From positions 1 through 64,000 of the forward strand of contig JACZJN010000197.1 in the NCBI GenBank assembly GCA_014860565.1: a stretch of 64,000 nt of DNA, given 5' to 3'. Each line of letters starts with the position of its first letter. Position 1 is the first letter of the stretch. The notes under the pieces are model-generated. The model did not search any database, had not been told where the DNA came from, and saw only the letters and a list, made by a program, of their open reading frames with translations. This document shows positions 18,228 through 27,045 of the stretch, piece after piece. This DNA is from Bacteroidota bacterium (GTDB taxonomy: Bacteria; Bacteroidota; Ignavibacteria; SZUA-365). Both the position numbers and the translations under genes were made by a program.

Positions 18228-18423
18228 GGTATGCGACAGGATGATGAAACATGCGGGTCCGCGCCCTATTGCTGCGGAAGCGTAAAAAATAGCACATCCG
18301 TATCGGAAATGGAAACCTCGGTCCGCGTTGCGATTTCACGAATAATGCTGGCACCGGAAGCGGAGGTTTCGTATTATTGCGGTCGAAACACCTTTCTCGC
18401 CGTCTTTAGCCCGGACACAGGAA

Positions 18424-18451
18424 TACTGTTTCATATACTGTTCATACAGTA
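18424..18451. promoter_or_regulatory. TACTGT direct/inverted repeat, possible operator
   Basis: TACTGT occurs at 18424-18429 and again at 18436-18441, exactly 12 bases apart. The second copy forms a perfect dyad with ACAGTA at 18446-18451 (TACTGT-TCAT-ACAGTA). It ends 14 bases before the response-regulator start, so it could be an operator or an RNA hairpin that affects ribosome access. Confidence 0.4.
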
Positions 18452-18465
18452 ACATTCGAAGCACC

Positions 18466-18846
18466 ATGTCAAATGATGCCGTAAAAAAGCAGATCCTCGT
18501 TGTCGAAGATGACGAGCAGAGCACACGATACATTCAAGTGCTGCTCGCCAACACTTATGCCGTGCGCAACGCGACATGGGCGGAAGCGGCATGGCGCATT
18601 CTGCAGGAAAATCACATTGATCTTGTGCTCATGGATATCTCCCTCCCCGGCGAAGAAAATGGACTTGAACTCACCCGCCGCATTCGCGCATCAGAACAGC
18701 TGCATGCACTCCCTGTCATCGCGGTGACCGCGCACGCATTCCCTCGCGACAGGGAAAACAGCCTGGCAGCAGGCTGCAATGAGTATATCTCAAAACCCTT
18801 CGAGCGCGGCCTTCTTCTCACAACCGTCCAGCGCTACCTTTCCTGA
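18466..18846 (+). CDS. Single-domain response regulator (CheY-like)
   Basis: 126 residues, a receiver domain with no output. All active-site positions are present: acidic pair in VVEDDEQ, phosphoacceptor Asp in LMDISLPG, Thr in AVTAHAF, and Lys in ISKPFE. It is a close paralogue of the regulator at 37116-37487, sharing the VVEDDEQS start, the LMD-SL loop, TAHAFP-DR and AGCN-Y-SKPF segments. Such proteins relay phosphate between hybrid kinases or bind a target directly. No kinase gene is adjacent. A TACTGT repeat cluster lies just upstream; no strong ribosome-binding site is seen. Confidence 0.92.
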   Translation: MSNDAVKKQILVVEDDEQSTRYIQVLLANTYAVRNATWAEAAWRILQENHIDLVLMDISLPGEENGLELTRRIRASEQLHALPVIAVTAHAFPRDRENSLAAGCNEYISKPFERGLLLTTVQRYLS

Positions 18847-18873
18847 CATTACGACATTCCGCTTCCTGCCTCC

Positions 18874-20010
18874 TCAACCCCCGTTGCCGAAATTCCGGAT
18901 CTCGGTCAATACCGCATCGATTTCATCGAATGTGTTATAGCAATGCGGTGAGATCCGCACATGCCCCACGCGGGCGGAGACAACGATATTTTTCCGCATG
19001 AGATGCTGCTGCAATTCGTCCGCCTGCTCGTGCCGGAAGGTCACGATGCCGGCGCGGGAATGCGTATCCTCCGGCGTGATAACTTCGAAGCCGTATTCCC
19101 TCGCGCGCGCGCAGGTATGCTCTGCGTTCGCCTGCACCAGCTGCGCGACCCGGTCGTGTCCTATCGCTTCAAATAGCCGAAGAGCGCCGTGATATCCGGT
19201 GATGCCGATGGAATTGTATGTCCCGTTTTCGTAGCGCCGGGCATCTTCCTGTAAAGGATTATCGTAGTCGAAGAAATTCCAGGAATTCTGCACGCTGATC
19301 CACCCCATATGTGACTGGCTGATCAATTCCTGTGCGCGCGCGGAGACGTAAATGATCGCGACTCCCTGCGGACCAAGCTGCCATTTCTGCACGCCTGCGG
19401 AGAGGAAATCCACGGGAGTCGCCTGCAGGTCGAGGCGCACCGCGCCGATGCCCTGAATGGCGTCCACGCTGAGCAGCGCGCCGAAACGATCGCAGATCTG
19501 CCGAAGCACGGCGAGATCGATACGGAAGCCGGAAAGAAACTGCACCCAGCTCACGGCGACGAGACGGGTGCGGGAAGTCATCGCGCGCGCGACATCCTCC
19601 ATGTCGACTCGTCCGTCACGCTGCGGTACAAAGTCGATTTCCACACCAAAGCGCCGCGTATTCAGAAAGGGATACACGTTGGAGGGAAATTCCCTGTCGA
19701 TGAGCAGAATGCGGTCACCGGGCTTCCAGTCGAGACCCGCCGCGAGCACGTTGAGTCCTTCCGATGTATTCTGCACGAAGGCGAGCCGCGCGGGATCGGC
19801 TCCGATCATCGCTGCGGCCATGGATCTCGTCTCGCCGATGATTCGCATGGTGTCCATGAAAACATCAATGGACCCTCGTGCGCGCCCATCGATGTGCGCC
19901 TGCACATCTGCTTCGACATAGCGGGACCATGGACCGGTTGCCGCATGGTTCAGGTACATTTTTCCGCTCTCGAGATAGGGAAATTGCTGACGGATTTCTT
20001 CGACTGTCAT
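18874..20010 (-). CDS. Class V aminotransferase (cysteine desulfurase / isopenicillin-N-epimerase-like)
   Basis: 378 residues from ATG 20010; the longer frame up to 20361 runs inside the neighbouring Reg_prop gene and is rejected. The fold-type I PLP pattern of class V enzymes is clear: YLNHAATGPWS at the N-terminus, SVDAIQGIGAVRLD with the Asp that contacts the pyridine ring, and GVQKWQLGPQG with the Schiff-base Lys. The obvious mobile cysteine loop of IscS/SufS is not seen, so it may be a lyase or epimerase of the Csd-like branch instead of a true desulfurase. It starts 19 bases after the Reg_prop gene and is probably co-transcribed with it. The substrate is unknown. Confidence 0.85.
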   Translation of the reverse strand: MTVEEIRQQFPYLESGKMYLNHAATGPWSRYVEADVQAHIDGRARGSIDVFMDTMRIIGETRSMAAAMIGADPARLAFVQNTSEGLNVLAAGLDWKPGDRILLIDREFPSNVYPFLNTRRFGVEIDFVPQRDGRVDMEDVARAMTSRTRLVAVSWVQFLSGFRIDLAVLRQICDRFGALLSVDAIQGIGAVRLDLQATPVDFLSAGVQKWQLGPQGVAIIYVSARAQELISQSHMGWISVQNSWNFFDYDNPLQEDARRYENGTYNSIGITGYHGALRLFEAIGHDRVAQLVQANAEHTCARAREYGFEVITPEDTHSRAGIVTFRHEQADELQQHLMRKNIVVSARVGHVRISPHCYNTFDEIDAVLTEIRNFGNGG

Positions 20011-20029
20011 GGATGTATCCTGATTGGTT

Positions 20030-22201
20030 TCACTGAACGGTATTTCGCCATCGGCTGAGTGTGCGCTGGAGAAACATGCCTGCGGCCACCGCACACAGGA
20101 GCAGCGCAATCCATAACACGCGCCTGCGCTGCAATGGCGGCAGAACTTCAATGCGGAGCAGCTGCTGCCGCTTCGACCATATACCTTCACCGATCGTTGC
20201 CTGCACCACAAGAGTATAATTGCCGGGCTCGAGTCCGGTGTAAAGGATGCTCCCGTCGTCGCTGCGGTGCCAGGTGTATTCCATTCCCTGCAGCTGGTAC
20301 AGAAAGTGGACCTGACCGGGATTGCGGAAGCTGGGCAGCAGGACACGGGCGCGCAGCACATGATCGGCTTCCCCGAGCGTCAACACGCCGCGCACGCCGG
20401 TGCATGTGTCGTTGACGCAGAGTTCCGTCAGAATAATGTGGAGGGGCAATGCATCGTCCTCGCTATTGCCGCTCGGACGACAGGGTGGCGGGACCCATCG
20501 ACCGACACCCACGGGCTTGGCCGGATTATAACTCGTTGCACCGCGGCTGCTCCCGAACCACATTCGTCCCGCACGATCACGCAGCACGGCGCCGTCCTGC
20601 ATGCCCTCCCCGATCAATCCCATTTCATGTGTGAGCGAGTACATGGAGGTTGCACGGAGAAACGGCAGTTGTGCCGGTGTTGCACCGTGCCAGCCGGAGT
20701 ATACCGAATCGACCGGCAGCAGATACTGCAGATTTTCCTGCGGCAGAACGGTGACACCGCGGTTGTTCCCGAAGTAAAGCGCGCCATAGTTGTCCTGGCC
20801 GATAAAGGCGATGTTTCCGCCGGCGAGCCCCTGCGCGGCACCGAGCTGCACCAGCTTCCCGTCGATGCTCACAATCACGCCGGATCCGATGGTTCCCACC
20901 CACAGTCGCTCCTTGCCGTCGATAAACAGCGATGAGATATGCATTCCGCCCAGTTCATGAACGCTGGTGACGTTCCCGCCGCCAGTTGGGCGCACGCGCG
21001 CGAGGCCGTCATGCGTTCCCACGAGGATGAATCCGAAGGCGTCTTCGGTGAGGCAGGCGATCCGGTTGGAAGGCAGTCCGTCATGCATGGTGAAAACAGT
21101 GCTGCGGTCTCCGTCCCAATGCACCAGTCCGTTCATCGTCGCAAACCAGTAGCTTCGGTCCCGGGCGAGGAGAATCTGATTGATCCGCTGATCCGGCAAG
21201 AGCAGCGTCGCGGGCATCGGCTGCACGCCTTTCTTACCCCAGACAACAACCCCGTTCGAAGTCCCGACGAGCAGTTCACCCGTCGGCAGTTCGTGGAGGG
21301 CCATGATATCATCGGAAGGGAGTCCGTCGCTCACGGTGATCCTTCGTTGCGGACCATCGAAAACGTTGTATACGCCCGACCCACGCGTCCCGAAATACAT
21401 ACCGCGTTCGGGCGTCTCGAGTATGCACGACACGGCCGTCTCGCTGCCGAATTGAAGAGAAAAAAAGCGTTGCGGCACCAGATGGAACAACCCGTCGCTG
21501 CTCCCGCACCACACGCCGGATTCCTGGTCGATACATACACTGGTGATATTCCGTACCGACAAACCGTCTTCGGCACCGAAGACGTGCCGCGAGGCATCGG
21601 TCAGGAAGACGAGTCCGCTGTCAGTCGCGAGCCACGAGCGCCCGTTGCAATCCCGCGCCCAGCCACGCAGTTGCATGCCCGGCAGACGCGACTGGAGAAA
21701 GGCGAACGGCCGATCGGCGACGCTGCAGCGTGTCAGGCTGCTGTCACGAACGGAGAATTGCCAGGCCATGTCAAGGCACTCGATGTAGAGTTTTCCGTCA
21801 CGCCGCATACGCATATAGCGCACGGGCGATGCGATGCGTCCCAGCAAGCGGTTCAGAACGGTGTCGGGTCGGTCATTGCCGTACGGATCAAGCCGAAGCA
21901 CACGCACCCCGCCATTGGAGCCGGCGAAGATCCAGCGTTCTCCGTCCGTCGCGAGCGCGAATACTCCACCATGGATGGAGGCGTCATGTCCGCCGAAATG
22001 CAGAAACTCCTTTCCGTCGAAACGTACGATACCGCGTTCCGCTGTCGCGGCCCAGAGAAAGCCTCGATGATCCGTCGCAACAGCGGTCACATGATCCTGC
22101 GGAAGTCCCTGCTCGGTCCCATATCTGGTGAAAGGATACTGCTGTGCATGTACCGCCACGGCGGCAAATAGGAGTGTCAGAAAATGGATGCGAACACGCA
22201 T
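20030..22201 (-). CDS. Reg_prop beta-propeller sensor protein with Y_Y_Y domain, lacking a kinase domain
   Basis: 723 residues. A signal peptide (ending VAVHAQQ) is followed by a long series of two-component-regulator-propeller repeats with DG(L)P..-type turns (TEQGLPQDHVTAVATDHRG, ISVDGLPSDDIMALHELPTG, MHDGLPSNRIACLTEDAFG), about twelve blades or more. A Y_Y_Y-type immunoglobulin-like domain then appears (FLYQLQGMEYTWHRSDDGS, YTGLEPGNYTLVVQA), and one membrane helix (VLWIALLLCAVAAGMFL). The protein ends 13 residues after the helix. In hybrid two-component systems this position is followed by HisKA/HATPase domains; here there is none. It is probably an extracytoplasmic binding protein that signals through a partner. 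The stop is clean, with no sign of a kinase frame downstream. Confidence 0.88.
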   Translation of the reverse strand: MRVRIHFLTLLFAAVAVHAQQYPFTRYGTEQGLPQDHVTAVATDHRGFLWAATAERGIVRFDGKEFLHFGGHDASIHGGVFALATDGERWIFAGSNGGVRVLRLDPYGNDRPDTVLNRLLGRIASPVRYMRMRRDGKLYIECLDMAWQFSVRDSSLTRCSVADRPFAFLQSRLPGMQLRGWARDCNGRSWLATDSGLVFLTDASRHVFGAEDGLSVRNITSVCIDQESGVWCGSSDGLFHLVPQRFFSLQFGSETAVSCILETPERGMYFGTRGSGVYNVFDGPQRRITVSDGLPSDDIMALHELPTGELLVGTSNGVVVWGKKGVQPMPATLLLPDQRINQILLARDRSYWFATMNGLVHWDGDRSTVFTMHDGLPSNRIACLTEDAFGFILVGTHDGLARVRPTGGGNVTSVHELGGMHISSLFIDGKERLWVGTIGSGVIVSIDGKLVQLGAAQGLAGGNIAFIGQDNYGALYFGNNRGVTVLPQENLQYLLPVDSVYSGWHGATPAQLPFLRATSMYSLTHEMGLIGEGMQDGAVLRDRAGRMWFGSSRGATSYNPAKPVGVGRWVPPPCRPSGNSEDDALPLHIILTELCVNDTCTGVRGVLTLGEADHVLRARVLLPSFRNPGQVHFLYQLQGMEYTWHRSDDGSILYTGLEPGNYTLVVQATIGEGIWSKRQQLLRIEVLPPLQRRRVLWIALLLCAVAAGMFLQRTLSRWRNTVQ

Positions 22202-22493
22202 GCATGCAATCTACACGCGCGGATTTGATTTGAAAACGGAAATGTGTCTGCCGCTCCCGAGTGCGAAAAAATGAGGGGCGGTGTGCGGTGGGTTCCGCGG
22301 GGAGGTGGGAATACTGACTGATACACCGGCCCCTCGCCTTTCGCTCTTTTCAGGAGGGTGACGAAATATCGTGTCTGAGTATGAGGCGCATGTTCGGCCC
22401 ACGTGTTCGTTGTGTGAGAATTGGAGAGAACCCGCCCGGAGTGCTACTTTGCACCAAGCATAAGAAAGCAGTGACAGCCGATCAGGATACACG
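22202..22493. other. Intergenic region between divergent Reg_prop and SUI1 genes
   Basis: 292 bases without a supported gene. A possible Bacteroidota-like -7 element TACTTTG lies at 22445-22451, about 20 bases after a TTGG, and would serve the SUI1 gene, but it does not match TAnnTTTG exactly. I see no convincing sigma-70 pair, terminator or RNA structure. Confidence 0.4.
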
Positions 22494-22880
22494 ATGGCAA
22501 AACAGACACTACACGATCTCTCCGATTTGCGCAGCCTTTTTCCGGGGAGTGGGGCAGACGAAAACGAGACGACTCTGTCAGGTCAGGAGTCCCATCATGC
22601 CGGGAAGGAGAAAAAAAACAGCGCGGCCGACAGAGCGATCGCGCTGAGCAAGCTGCATGTGCAGCTGGAGAAGAAGGGACGCAAGGGGAAGGGCGTCACC
22701 GTCATCAAAGGATTCTTTCATACGAAACACGACCTGGAAACGTTTGCGCGGGAACTCAAGACACGCTGCGGATCGGGCGGAACGGTGAAGGACGATACGA
22801 TCGAAATCCAGGGCGATCATCGCAGCACCGCGGTCGCGTATTTCAAGGCCAAGGGATTCAAGGTCACGGGAGGAGGCTGA
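22494..22880 (+). CDS. SUI1/eIF1-family translation factor (YciH-like)
   Basis: 128 residues. The C-terminal ~80 residues are the SUI1 domain: [14 protein letters not shown], then [30 protein letters not shown] core (here from FARELKTRC) and a final [12 protein letters not shown]. The N-terminal ~45 residues are charged and probably disordered. Bacterial YciH proteins bind the small ribosomal subunit and affect initiation fidelity, mainly under stress; the exact role in this phylum is unknown. An AGGA precedes the ATG by 7 bases. The 3' end overlaps the convergent clpB gene by 17 bases. Confidence 0.92.
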   Translation: MAKQTLHDLSDLRSLFPGSGADENETTLSGQESHHAGKEKKNSAADRAIALSKLHVQLEKKGRKGKGVTVIKGFFHTKHDLETFARELKTRCGSGGTVKDDTIEIQGDHRSTAVAYFKAKGFKVTGGG

Positions 22881-25482
22881 ACACGAGCCCTCCTTCTCCG
22901 GCATCGATCATCACCGTCATGCCTTTCTGCAACTCTCCGCGCACGATGCGGTTGGAAATTTCATTCACGATTGCCTTGAGCATGAGGCGTTTGAGGGGAC
23001 GCGCACCGAACACCGGGTCGTAGCCCTCGTTGGCAAGCCAGTCCTTCGCCGCTGGGGTTATCTGCGCGTCCATTCCGCTGCGCTGAAGGTTCGCGCGAAC
23101 AAGGCGTTCGAACTGTACTTCCACAATGCGGTGCAGATTGCCTTTTGAAAGCGGATGGAACACCAGCACTTCGTCGACGCGGTTGAGAAATTCCGGTCGC
23201 AGCGTTTTCTGCAGCAGTCGCATGATATCACGGCGCGTGTCTTCGTAGACACTCTCCGCACTGTGTTCGTTCAGATTGCGGAAACGCTCCATGATCTGCT
23301 CCGCGCCGAGGTTCGAGGTCATGATGATGATGGTATTCTTGAAATTCACCACATGTCCCTTGCTGTCGGTCAGCCTGCCGTCGTCGAGCACCTGCAGCAG
23401 TACGTTGAATACCTCCGGATGCGCTTTCTCTATTTCATCGAGCAGCACGACGCTGTAGGGACGGCGGCGCACGGCCTCGGTCAGCTGTCCGCCCTCCTCG
23501 TAGCCGACATATCCCGGAGGTGCGCCGACCAGGCGGCTGACGTTGAACTGCTCCATGTACTCCGACATGTCGATCCGCACGACGGCGTTCTCATCGTCGA
23601 AAAGAAATTCCGCCAGTGCCCGCGCGAGTTCGGTTTTACCGACGCCCGTAGGACCAAGAAAGATGAAAGAACCGATCGGTCGCCGTTCATCGCTCATCCC
23701 GGCACGGGAGCGCAAAACGGCCTCGGAAACCGCATCGACTGCTTCGTCCTGACCGACGACGCGCTCTCTGAGCCTCTGCGGCATCTGCAGGATTTTCTCC
23801 CGCTCACTTTCGAGCATACGTGCGACAGGAATACCGGTCCAGCGCGAAACCACGTCAGCAATGTCCTCCTCGGTGACTTCCTGTTTCAGCAATGACCCTT
23901 CTTTCTGTACATCAACCAACCGGGCATTCAGCTCGTTCTGCCGTTTTTCCAGCTCGATCATCTTGCCGTACTTGAGCTCGGCCGCACGGTTGTAATCGCC
24001 GTCGCGCTCCGCTTTCTCGGCTTCGAAGCGCATGACCTCGAGTGCTTCCTTCGAGCCGCGGATTTCCTGAATGATTTCTTTCTCGGCCTGCCAATGAACC
24101 CGGAGCGAATCATAGCGCTCCTTCAGATCGGCAAGCTCCTGTCCGATTTTTGCGTCTCGCTCGCGCGAGGCGTCGTCTTTCTCTTTTTTCAGCGCAACGG
24201 ATTCGATTTCCAGCTGCTTGATGCGCCTGTCGATTTCGTCCATCTCCTCAGGCATGGAATCGATTTCCGTGCGCAGCCGCGCGGCGGACTCGTCGATGAG
24301 ATCGATGGCCTTGTCCGGGAGAAAGCGGTCCGAAATATAGCGCTCCGACAGCGTCGCGGCGGCGACAATTGCTCCATCGGTGATGCGCACACCGTGATGA
24401 AGCTCATACTTTTCCTTGAGTCCGCGGAGGATGGATATGGTGTCCTCGACCGATGGTTCTCCGACGAGGACGGGCTGGAAGCGGCGTTCGAGCGCCTTGT
24501 CCTTCTCGATATATTTTCTGTATTCGTCGAGCGTGGTAGCGCCGATCATACGGAGTTCACCGCGTGCGAGCAGTGGCTTGAGCATATTGCCGGCATCCAC
24601 CGCGCCCTCCGCCGCGCCCGCTCCGACGACGGTGTGTAACTCGTCGACAAAAAGAATGATACGGCCGTCCGACTCCGCCACTTCCTTGAGTACGGCCTTC
24701 AGCCGTTCTTCGAACTCCCCACGGAATTTCGCGCCGGCGATAAGCGAGCCCATGTCGAGCTGGAATACCGTTTTATCCTTGATTCCCTCTGGCACGTCGC
24801 CTGCGGCGATGCGCTGTGCAATGCCCTCGACCAGAGCGGTCTTGCCAACGCCCGGCTCGCCCACAAGCACGGGATTGTTCTTGGTGCGGCGTGACAGTAC
24901 CTGGATGGACCGACGAATTTCTTCGTCGCGTCCGATGACCGGATCCAGGCGGCCGCGCCGCGCATATTCGGTCAGGTCGCGTCCGAAGCGCTTGAGCGCT
25001 TGATACAGTTCTTCGGGATTCTGGTCCGTGATGCGCTGCGATCCGCGGATGCCCTGCAGTGCCTGCAGGATCACCTGCCGGTTCACCCCTTGCCCTGTCA
25101 GCAGCTGTCCTGCCTCGCTGTGCAGATCAGCAGTCAATGCGAGAAGCAGGTGCTCGGTGCTTACGTATTCATCGTGAAAACCGCGCATTTCCTCTTCCGC
25201 CTTGCGGAAAAGCGTCTCAAGAGCGGGGGACATGAACACGCGGGAGACGTCCCCTCCATAAACCTTCGGTTTTCCCTGCAGTACCCGATTCGTTTCTGCG
25301 CGAAGCATGTCGAGATCAGCCCCGATCTTTTTAATGAGGGAAACGGGAACACCCTCGCCGTCGGCGAGCAGTGAAGCCAGCAGATGCGTCGGTTCAAGCT
25401 GCTGATGGGAATGTTCGGCAGCGATGCCCTGTGCGGTAGTGATGGCGTCCTGCGCCTTCACCGTGAATTGATCCAATCTCAT
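22864..25482 (-). CDS. clpB: ClpB, Hsp100 disaggregase
   Basis: 872 residues, full length. Domains: Clp N-domain (1-150), first AAA+ module with Walker A GEPGVGKT and Walker [10 protein letters not shown], coiled-coil M-domain (about 400-530, highly charged; its presence separates ClpB from ClpA/ClpC), and second AAA+ with [16 protein letters not shown] and [11 protein letters not shown], then the small C-terminal domain. With DnaK-DnaJ it pulls proteins out of aggregates in the cytoplasm. A strong Shine-Dalgarno (TAGGAGGA) precedes the ATG. It follows cbpA by 12 bases, so the two form a heat-shock operon read from the control region at 26266-26538. Confidence 0.97.
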   Translation of the reverse strand: MRLDQFTVKAQDAITTAQGIAAEHSHQQLEPTHLLASLLADGEGVPVSLIKKIGADLDMLRAETNRVLQGKPKVYGGDVSRVFMSPALETLFRKAEEEMRGFHDEYVSTEHLLLALTADLHSEAGQLLTGQGVNRQVILQALQGIRGSQRITDQNPEELYQALKRFGRDLTEYARRGRLDPVIGRDEEIRRSIQVLSRRTKNNPVLVGEPGVGKTALVEGIAQRIAAGDVPEGIKDKTVFQLDMGSLIAGAKFRGEFEERLKAVLKEVAESDGRIILFVDELHTVVGAGAAEGAVDAGNMLKPLLARGELRMIGATTLDEYRKYIEKDKALERRFQPVLVGEPSVEDTISILRGLKEKYELHHGVRITDGAIVAAATLSERYISDRFLPDKAIDLIDESAARLRTEIDSMPEEMDEIDRRIKQLEIESVALKKEKDDASRERDAKIGQELADLKERYDSLRVHWQAEKEIIQEIRGSKEALEVMRFEAEKAERDGDYNRAAELKYGKMIELEKRQNELNARLVDVQKEGSLLKQEVTEEDIADVVSRWTGIPVARMLESEREKILQMPQRLRERVVGQDEAVDAVSEAVLRSRAGMSDERRPIGSFIFLGPTGVGKTELARALAEFLFDDENAVVRIDMSEYMEQFNVSRLVGAPPGYVGYEEGGQLTEAVRRRPYSVVLLDEIEKAHPEVFNVLLQVLDDGRLTDSKGHVVNFKNTIIIMTSNLGAEQIMERFRNLNEHSAESVYEDTRRDIMRLLQKTLRPEFLNRVDEVLVFHPLSKGNLHRIVEVQFERLVRANLQRSGMDAQITPAAKDWLANEGYDPVFGARPLKRLMLKAIVNEISNRIVRGELQKGMTVMIDAGEGGLVFSLLP

Positions 25483-25494
25483 TCTATTGTCCTC

Positions 25495-26265
25495 CTAGAA
25501 GCGCATCCCCAACTCCCTGAGCAGGGCTGCCGCTTTTGTTTTCTGTTCTTCCGTCAGGTTGACAGGGATGGTCAGGTGCGTGCGGATGTACAGGTCACCG
25601 CCTTGCCCCCGGTCGTTGAAACCCATTCCGCGTACGCGAAGCACCGCCTCTGGCTGTGTTCCGGGAACGATTTTGACGTTCACCCTCTTCCCCTGCGGGG
25701 TTCGAACGCGGATCGTCGATCCCAGCAGTGCCTGGCCAAGGTTAATGGGGATATCGACGTACGCGTCGTCACCCTTACGCTTGAAAAATGCGTCATGCGT
25801 GGCTTCAGGGTGCATCGCTTCGCTGTTGCTTTTCGCGCCGCCAAAATCGAAATGGTAGCTCCGGCTTCGCTGCGATGGACGACGGCTCCGATTTCCTGCC
25901 CCTCCGAATAGCTGTGAGAAGATATCGTCGAGACCACCACCGAAGCCCCAGGTGAATTCTTCCTGTTCACCGCCGCGACCACGATAACCGCCAAAGCGGT
26001 TGATGAAATCCTCGTACGACATATTTCCCGGTGGAGGCTGCCCTGCGCCGTAGCGACGCAATTCGTCGTATTTCCGGCGCTTCTCGGTGTCCTTCAGCAC
26101 CTCATACGCTTCGCCGATCTCCTTGAATTTAGACTCGGCACTTATATCGTCGGGATGCCTGTCCGGATGATATTCCTTCGCCAGCTTCCGATACGCCTGT
26201 TTGATTTCCGCTTCGGTCGCGGACTCGGCGACTTGCAATATTTCGTAGTAGTTCTTTTGATTCAT
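25495..26265 (-). CDS. DnaJ/CbpA-type J-domain co-chaperone
   Basis: 256 residues. The J-domain (about 4-70) has the DnaK-activating HPD in [12 protein letters not shown] glycine/phenylalanine-rich linker (about 85-125) follows, then a substrate-binding C-terminal domain (from about 160), with no zinc-finger cysteine repeats. This is the type II/CbpA arrangement; it is somewhat shorter than E. coli CbpA (~306 residues). It should deliver clients to DnaK. It is the first gene of a two-gene operon with clpB and diverges from hsp20, so co-induction with the small heat-shock protein is likely. AGGAT precedes the ATG. Confidence 0.92.
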   Translation of the reverse strand: MNQKNYYEILQVAESATEAEIKQAYRKLAKEYHPDRHPDDISAESKFKEIGEAYEVLKDTEKRRKYDELRRYGAGQPPPGNMSYEDFINRFGGYRGRGGEQEEFTWGFGGGLDDIFSQLFGGAGNRSRRPSQRSRSYHFDFGGAKSNSEAMHPEATHDAFFKRKGDDAYVDIPINLGQALLGSTIRVRTPQGKRVNVKIVPGTQPEAVLRVRGMGFNDRGQGGDLYIRTHLTIPVNLTEEQKTKAAALLRELGMRF

Positions 26266-26288
26266 GGTAATCCTGTTCTAATGCAATC

Positions 26289-26297
26289 ATCATACCA
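26289..26297 (-). promoter_or_regulatory. Extended -10 promoter element for cbpA-clpB
   Basis: The minus strand reads TGGTATGAT, an extended -10 (TGn plus TATGAT), about 24 bases before the cbpA ATG. The expected -35 position is only T-rich, and the dyad at 26326-26347 lies just upstream of it. Confidence 0.45.
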
Positions 26298-26325
26298 AAG
26301 CGCTTTTAAGGGAAAAATCAACCAC

Positions 26326-26347
26326 ATTGGCATCATTTGTTGCCAAT
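26326..26347. promoter_or_regulatory. Perfect dyad ATTGGCA-N8-TGCCAAT, candidate heat-shock operator
   Basis: Two 7-base arms are exact reverse complements around an 8-base spacer. A second, one-mismatch-per-arm version (ATTGTCA-N8-TGCCATT) lies at 26419-26440. The position between two chaperone operons suggests a binding site for a shared dimeric regulator. Confidence 0.6.
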
Positions 26348-26538
26348 ACGTCGCCACACTATGACATATTGGCATGCTCATGACATTTATTGTAAATTCA
26401 TAGGCCTTCTAGGGTCATATTGTCATGCAAATATGCCATTATTGACAATCAACGTAATTGGCATAACAGTTGAGTATACTCTTGGCGAAGAAACAAATCA
26501 CGATTCAACGATCTTAACCTAACAGGAGGAATGATACC

Positions 26539-26979
26539 ATGACAGTCGTACGCTGGAACCCCGTCAACGAAATGATGAACCTGCAGCGCGAGATGAACCG
26601 CTTTTTCAACGGCATGCCGACCCGTCGGGAGCGCGACGAAGACTATGAGTCCGCGGTCTGGAGTCCGATGACCGACATCACCGAAGACGCCGACAAGTAT
26701 GAGCTGACCTTCGATATTCCTGGAATGACGAAGGAAAACATCAAGATGAATTTCACCGACAACACGCTGAAAATCAGCGGCGAACGCAAATCCGAAGTGG
26801 AGAAGAAGGACGCAACCTGCCATCGGGTCGAGCGGTTGAGCGGGAAATTCTATCGCAGCTTCAACTTCCCGACGCAGGTGGATGCAGAGCATATTTCCGC
26901 TTCGTACAAGGATGGCGTCCTCATCGTGACGGTCCCCAAGTCCGAGGAAGTCAAACCTCGTCAGATCTCCATCAACTGA
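26539..26979 (+). CDS. Hsp20 / alpha-crystallin-family small heat-shock protein
   Basis: 146 residues, standard size. The N-terminal ~40 residues are followed by the alpha-crystallin beta-sandwich (about 42-135), with YELTFDIPGMTKENIKMNF, LKISGERK and SASYKDGVLIVTVPKSEE; the last is the conserved A-x-x-x-n-GvL motif with Ser replacing Ala. It holds unfolded proteins in large oligomers until the ClpB/DnaK system refolds them. A strong AGGAGGA lies upstream of the ATG. TATACT at 26475-26480 is a possible -10, but no -35 is seen at the right distance. A terminator follows the gene. Confidence 0.96.
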   Translation: MTVVRWNPVNEMMNLQREMNRFFNGMPTRRERDEDYESAVWSPMTDITEDADKYELTFDIPGMTKENIKMNFTDNTLKISGERKSEVEKKDATCHRVERLSGKFYRSFNFPTQVDAEHISASYKDGVLIVTVPKSEEVKPRQISIN

Positions 26980-27012
26980 TATTTTTCAATCACATCGCTT
27001 TTCGCGCACATC

Positions 27013-27045
27013 ATCCCCCGGTGGGTTTGCTCTCCGGGGGATTTT
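27013..27045 (+). terminator. Rho-independent terminator after hsp20
   Basis: Stem ATCCCCCGG (27013-27021) pairs with CCGGGGGAT (27034-27042) around a 12-base loop, followed by a short T run. It ends at the stop codon of the convergent transporter gene. Confidence 0.85.

Larger units (their letters stand above)
26266..26538. promoter_or_regulatory. AT-rich control region between divergent heat-shock operons
   Basis: 273 bases, clearly more AT-rich than the flanks. It contains one perfect dyad (26326-26347), one degenerate copy (26419-26440), extra ATTGGCA half-sites at 26368-26374 and 26457-26463, two TGACAT copies (26362-26367, 26381-26386), an ATTGTCA/TGACAAT pair (26419-26425, 26443-26449) and the palindrome GAGTATACTC (26472-26481). 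No CIRCE (TTAGCACTC dyad) or HAIR box is present. Confidence 0.65.

Noticed and set aside
26457..26476. Sigma-54 promoter TTGGCAT-N5-TTGA before hsp20
   Set aside because: The essential GC of the -12 element is GA, and the TTGGCA part is better explained as a repeat half-site.
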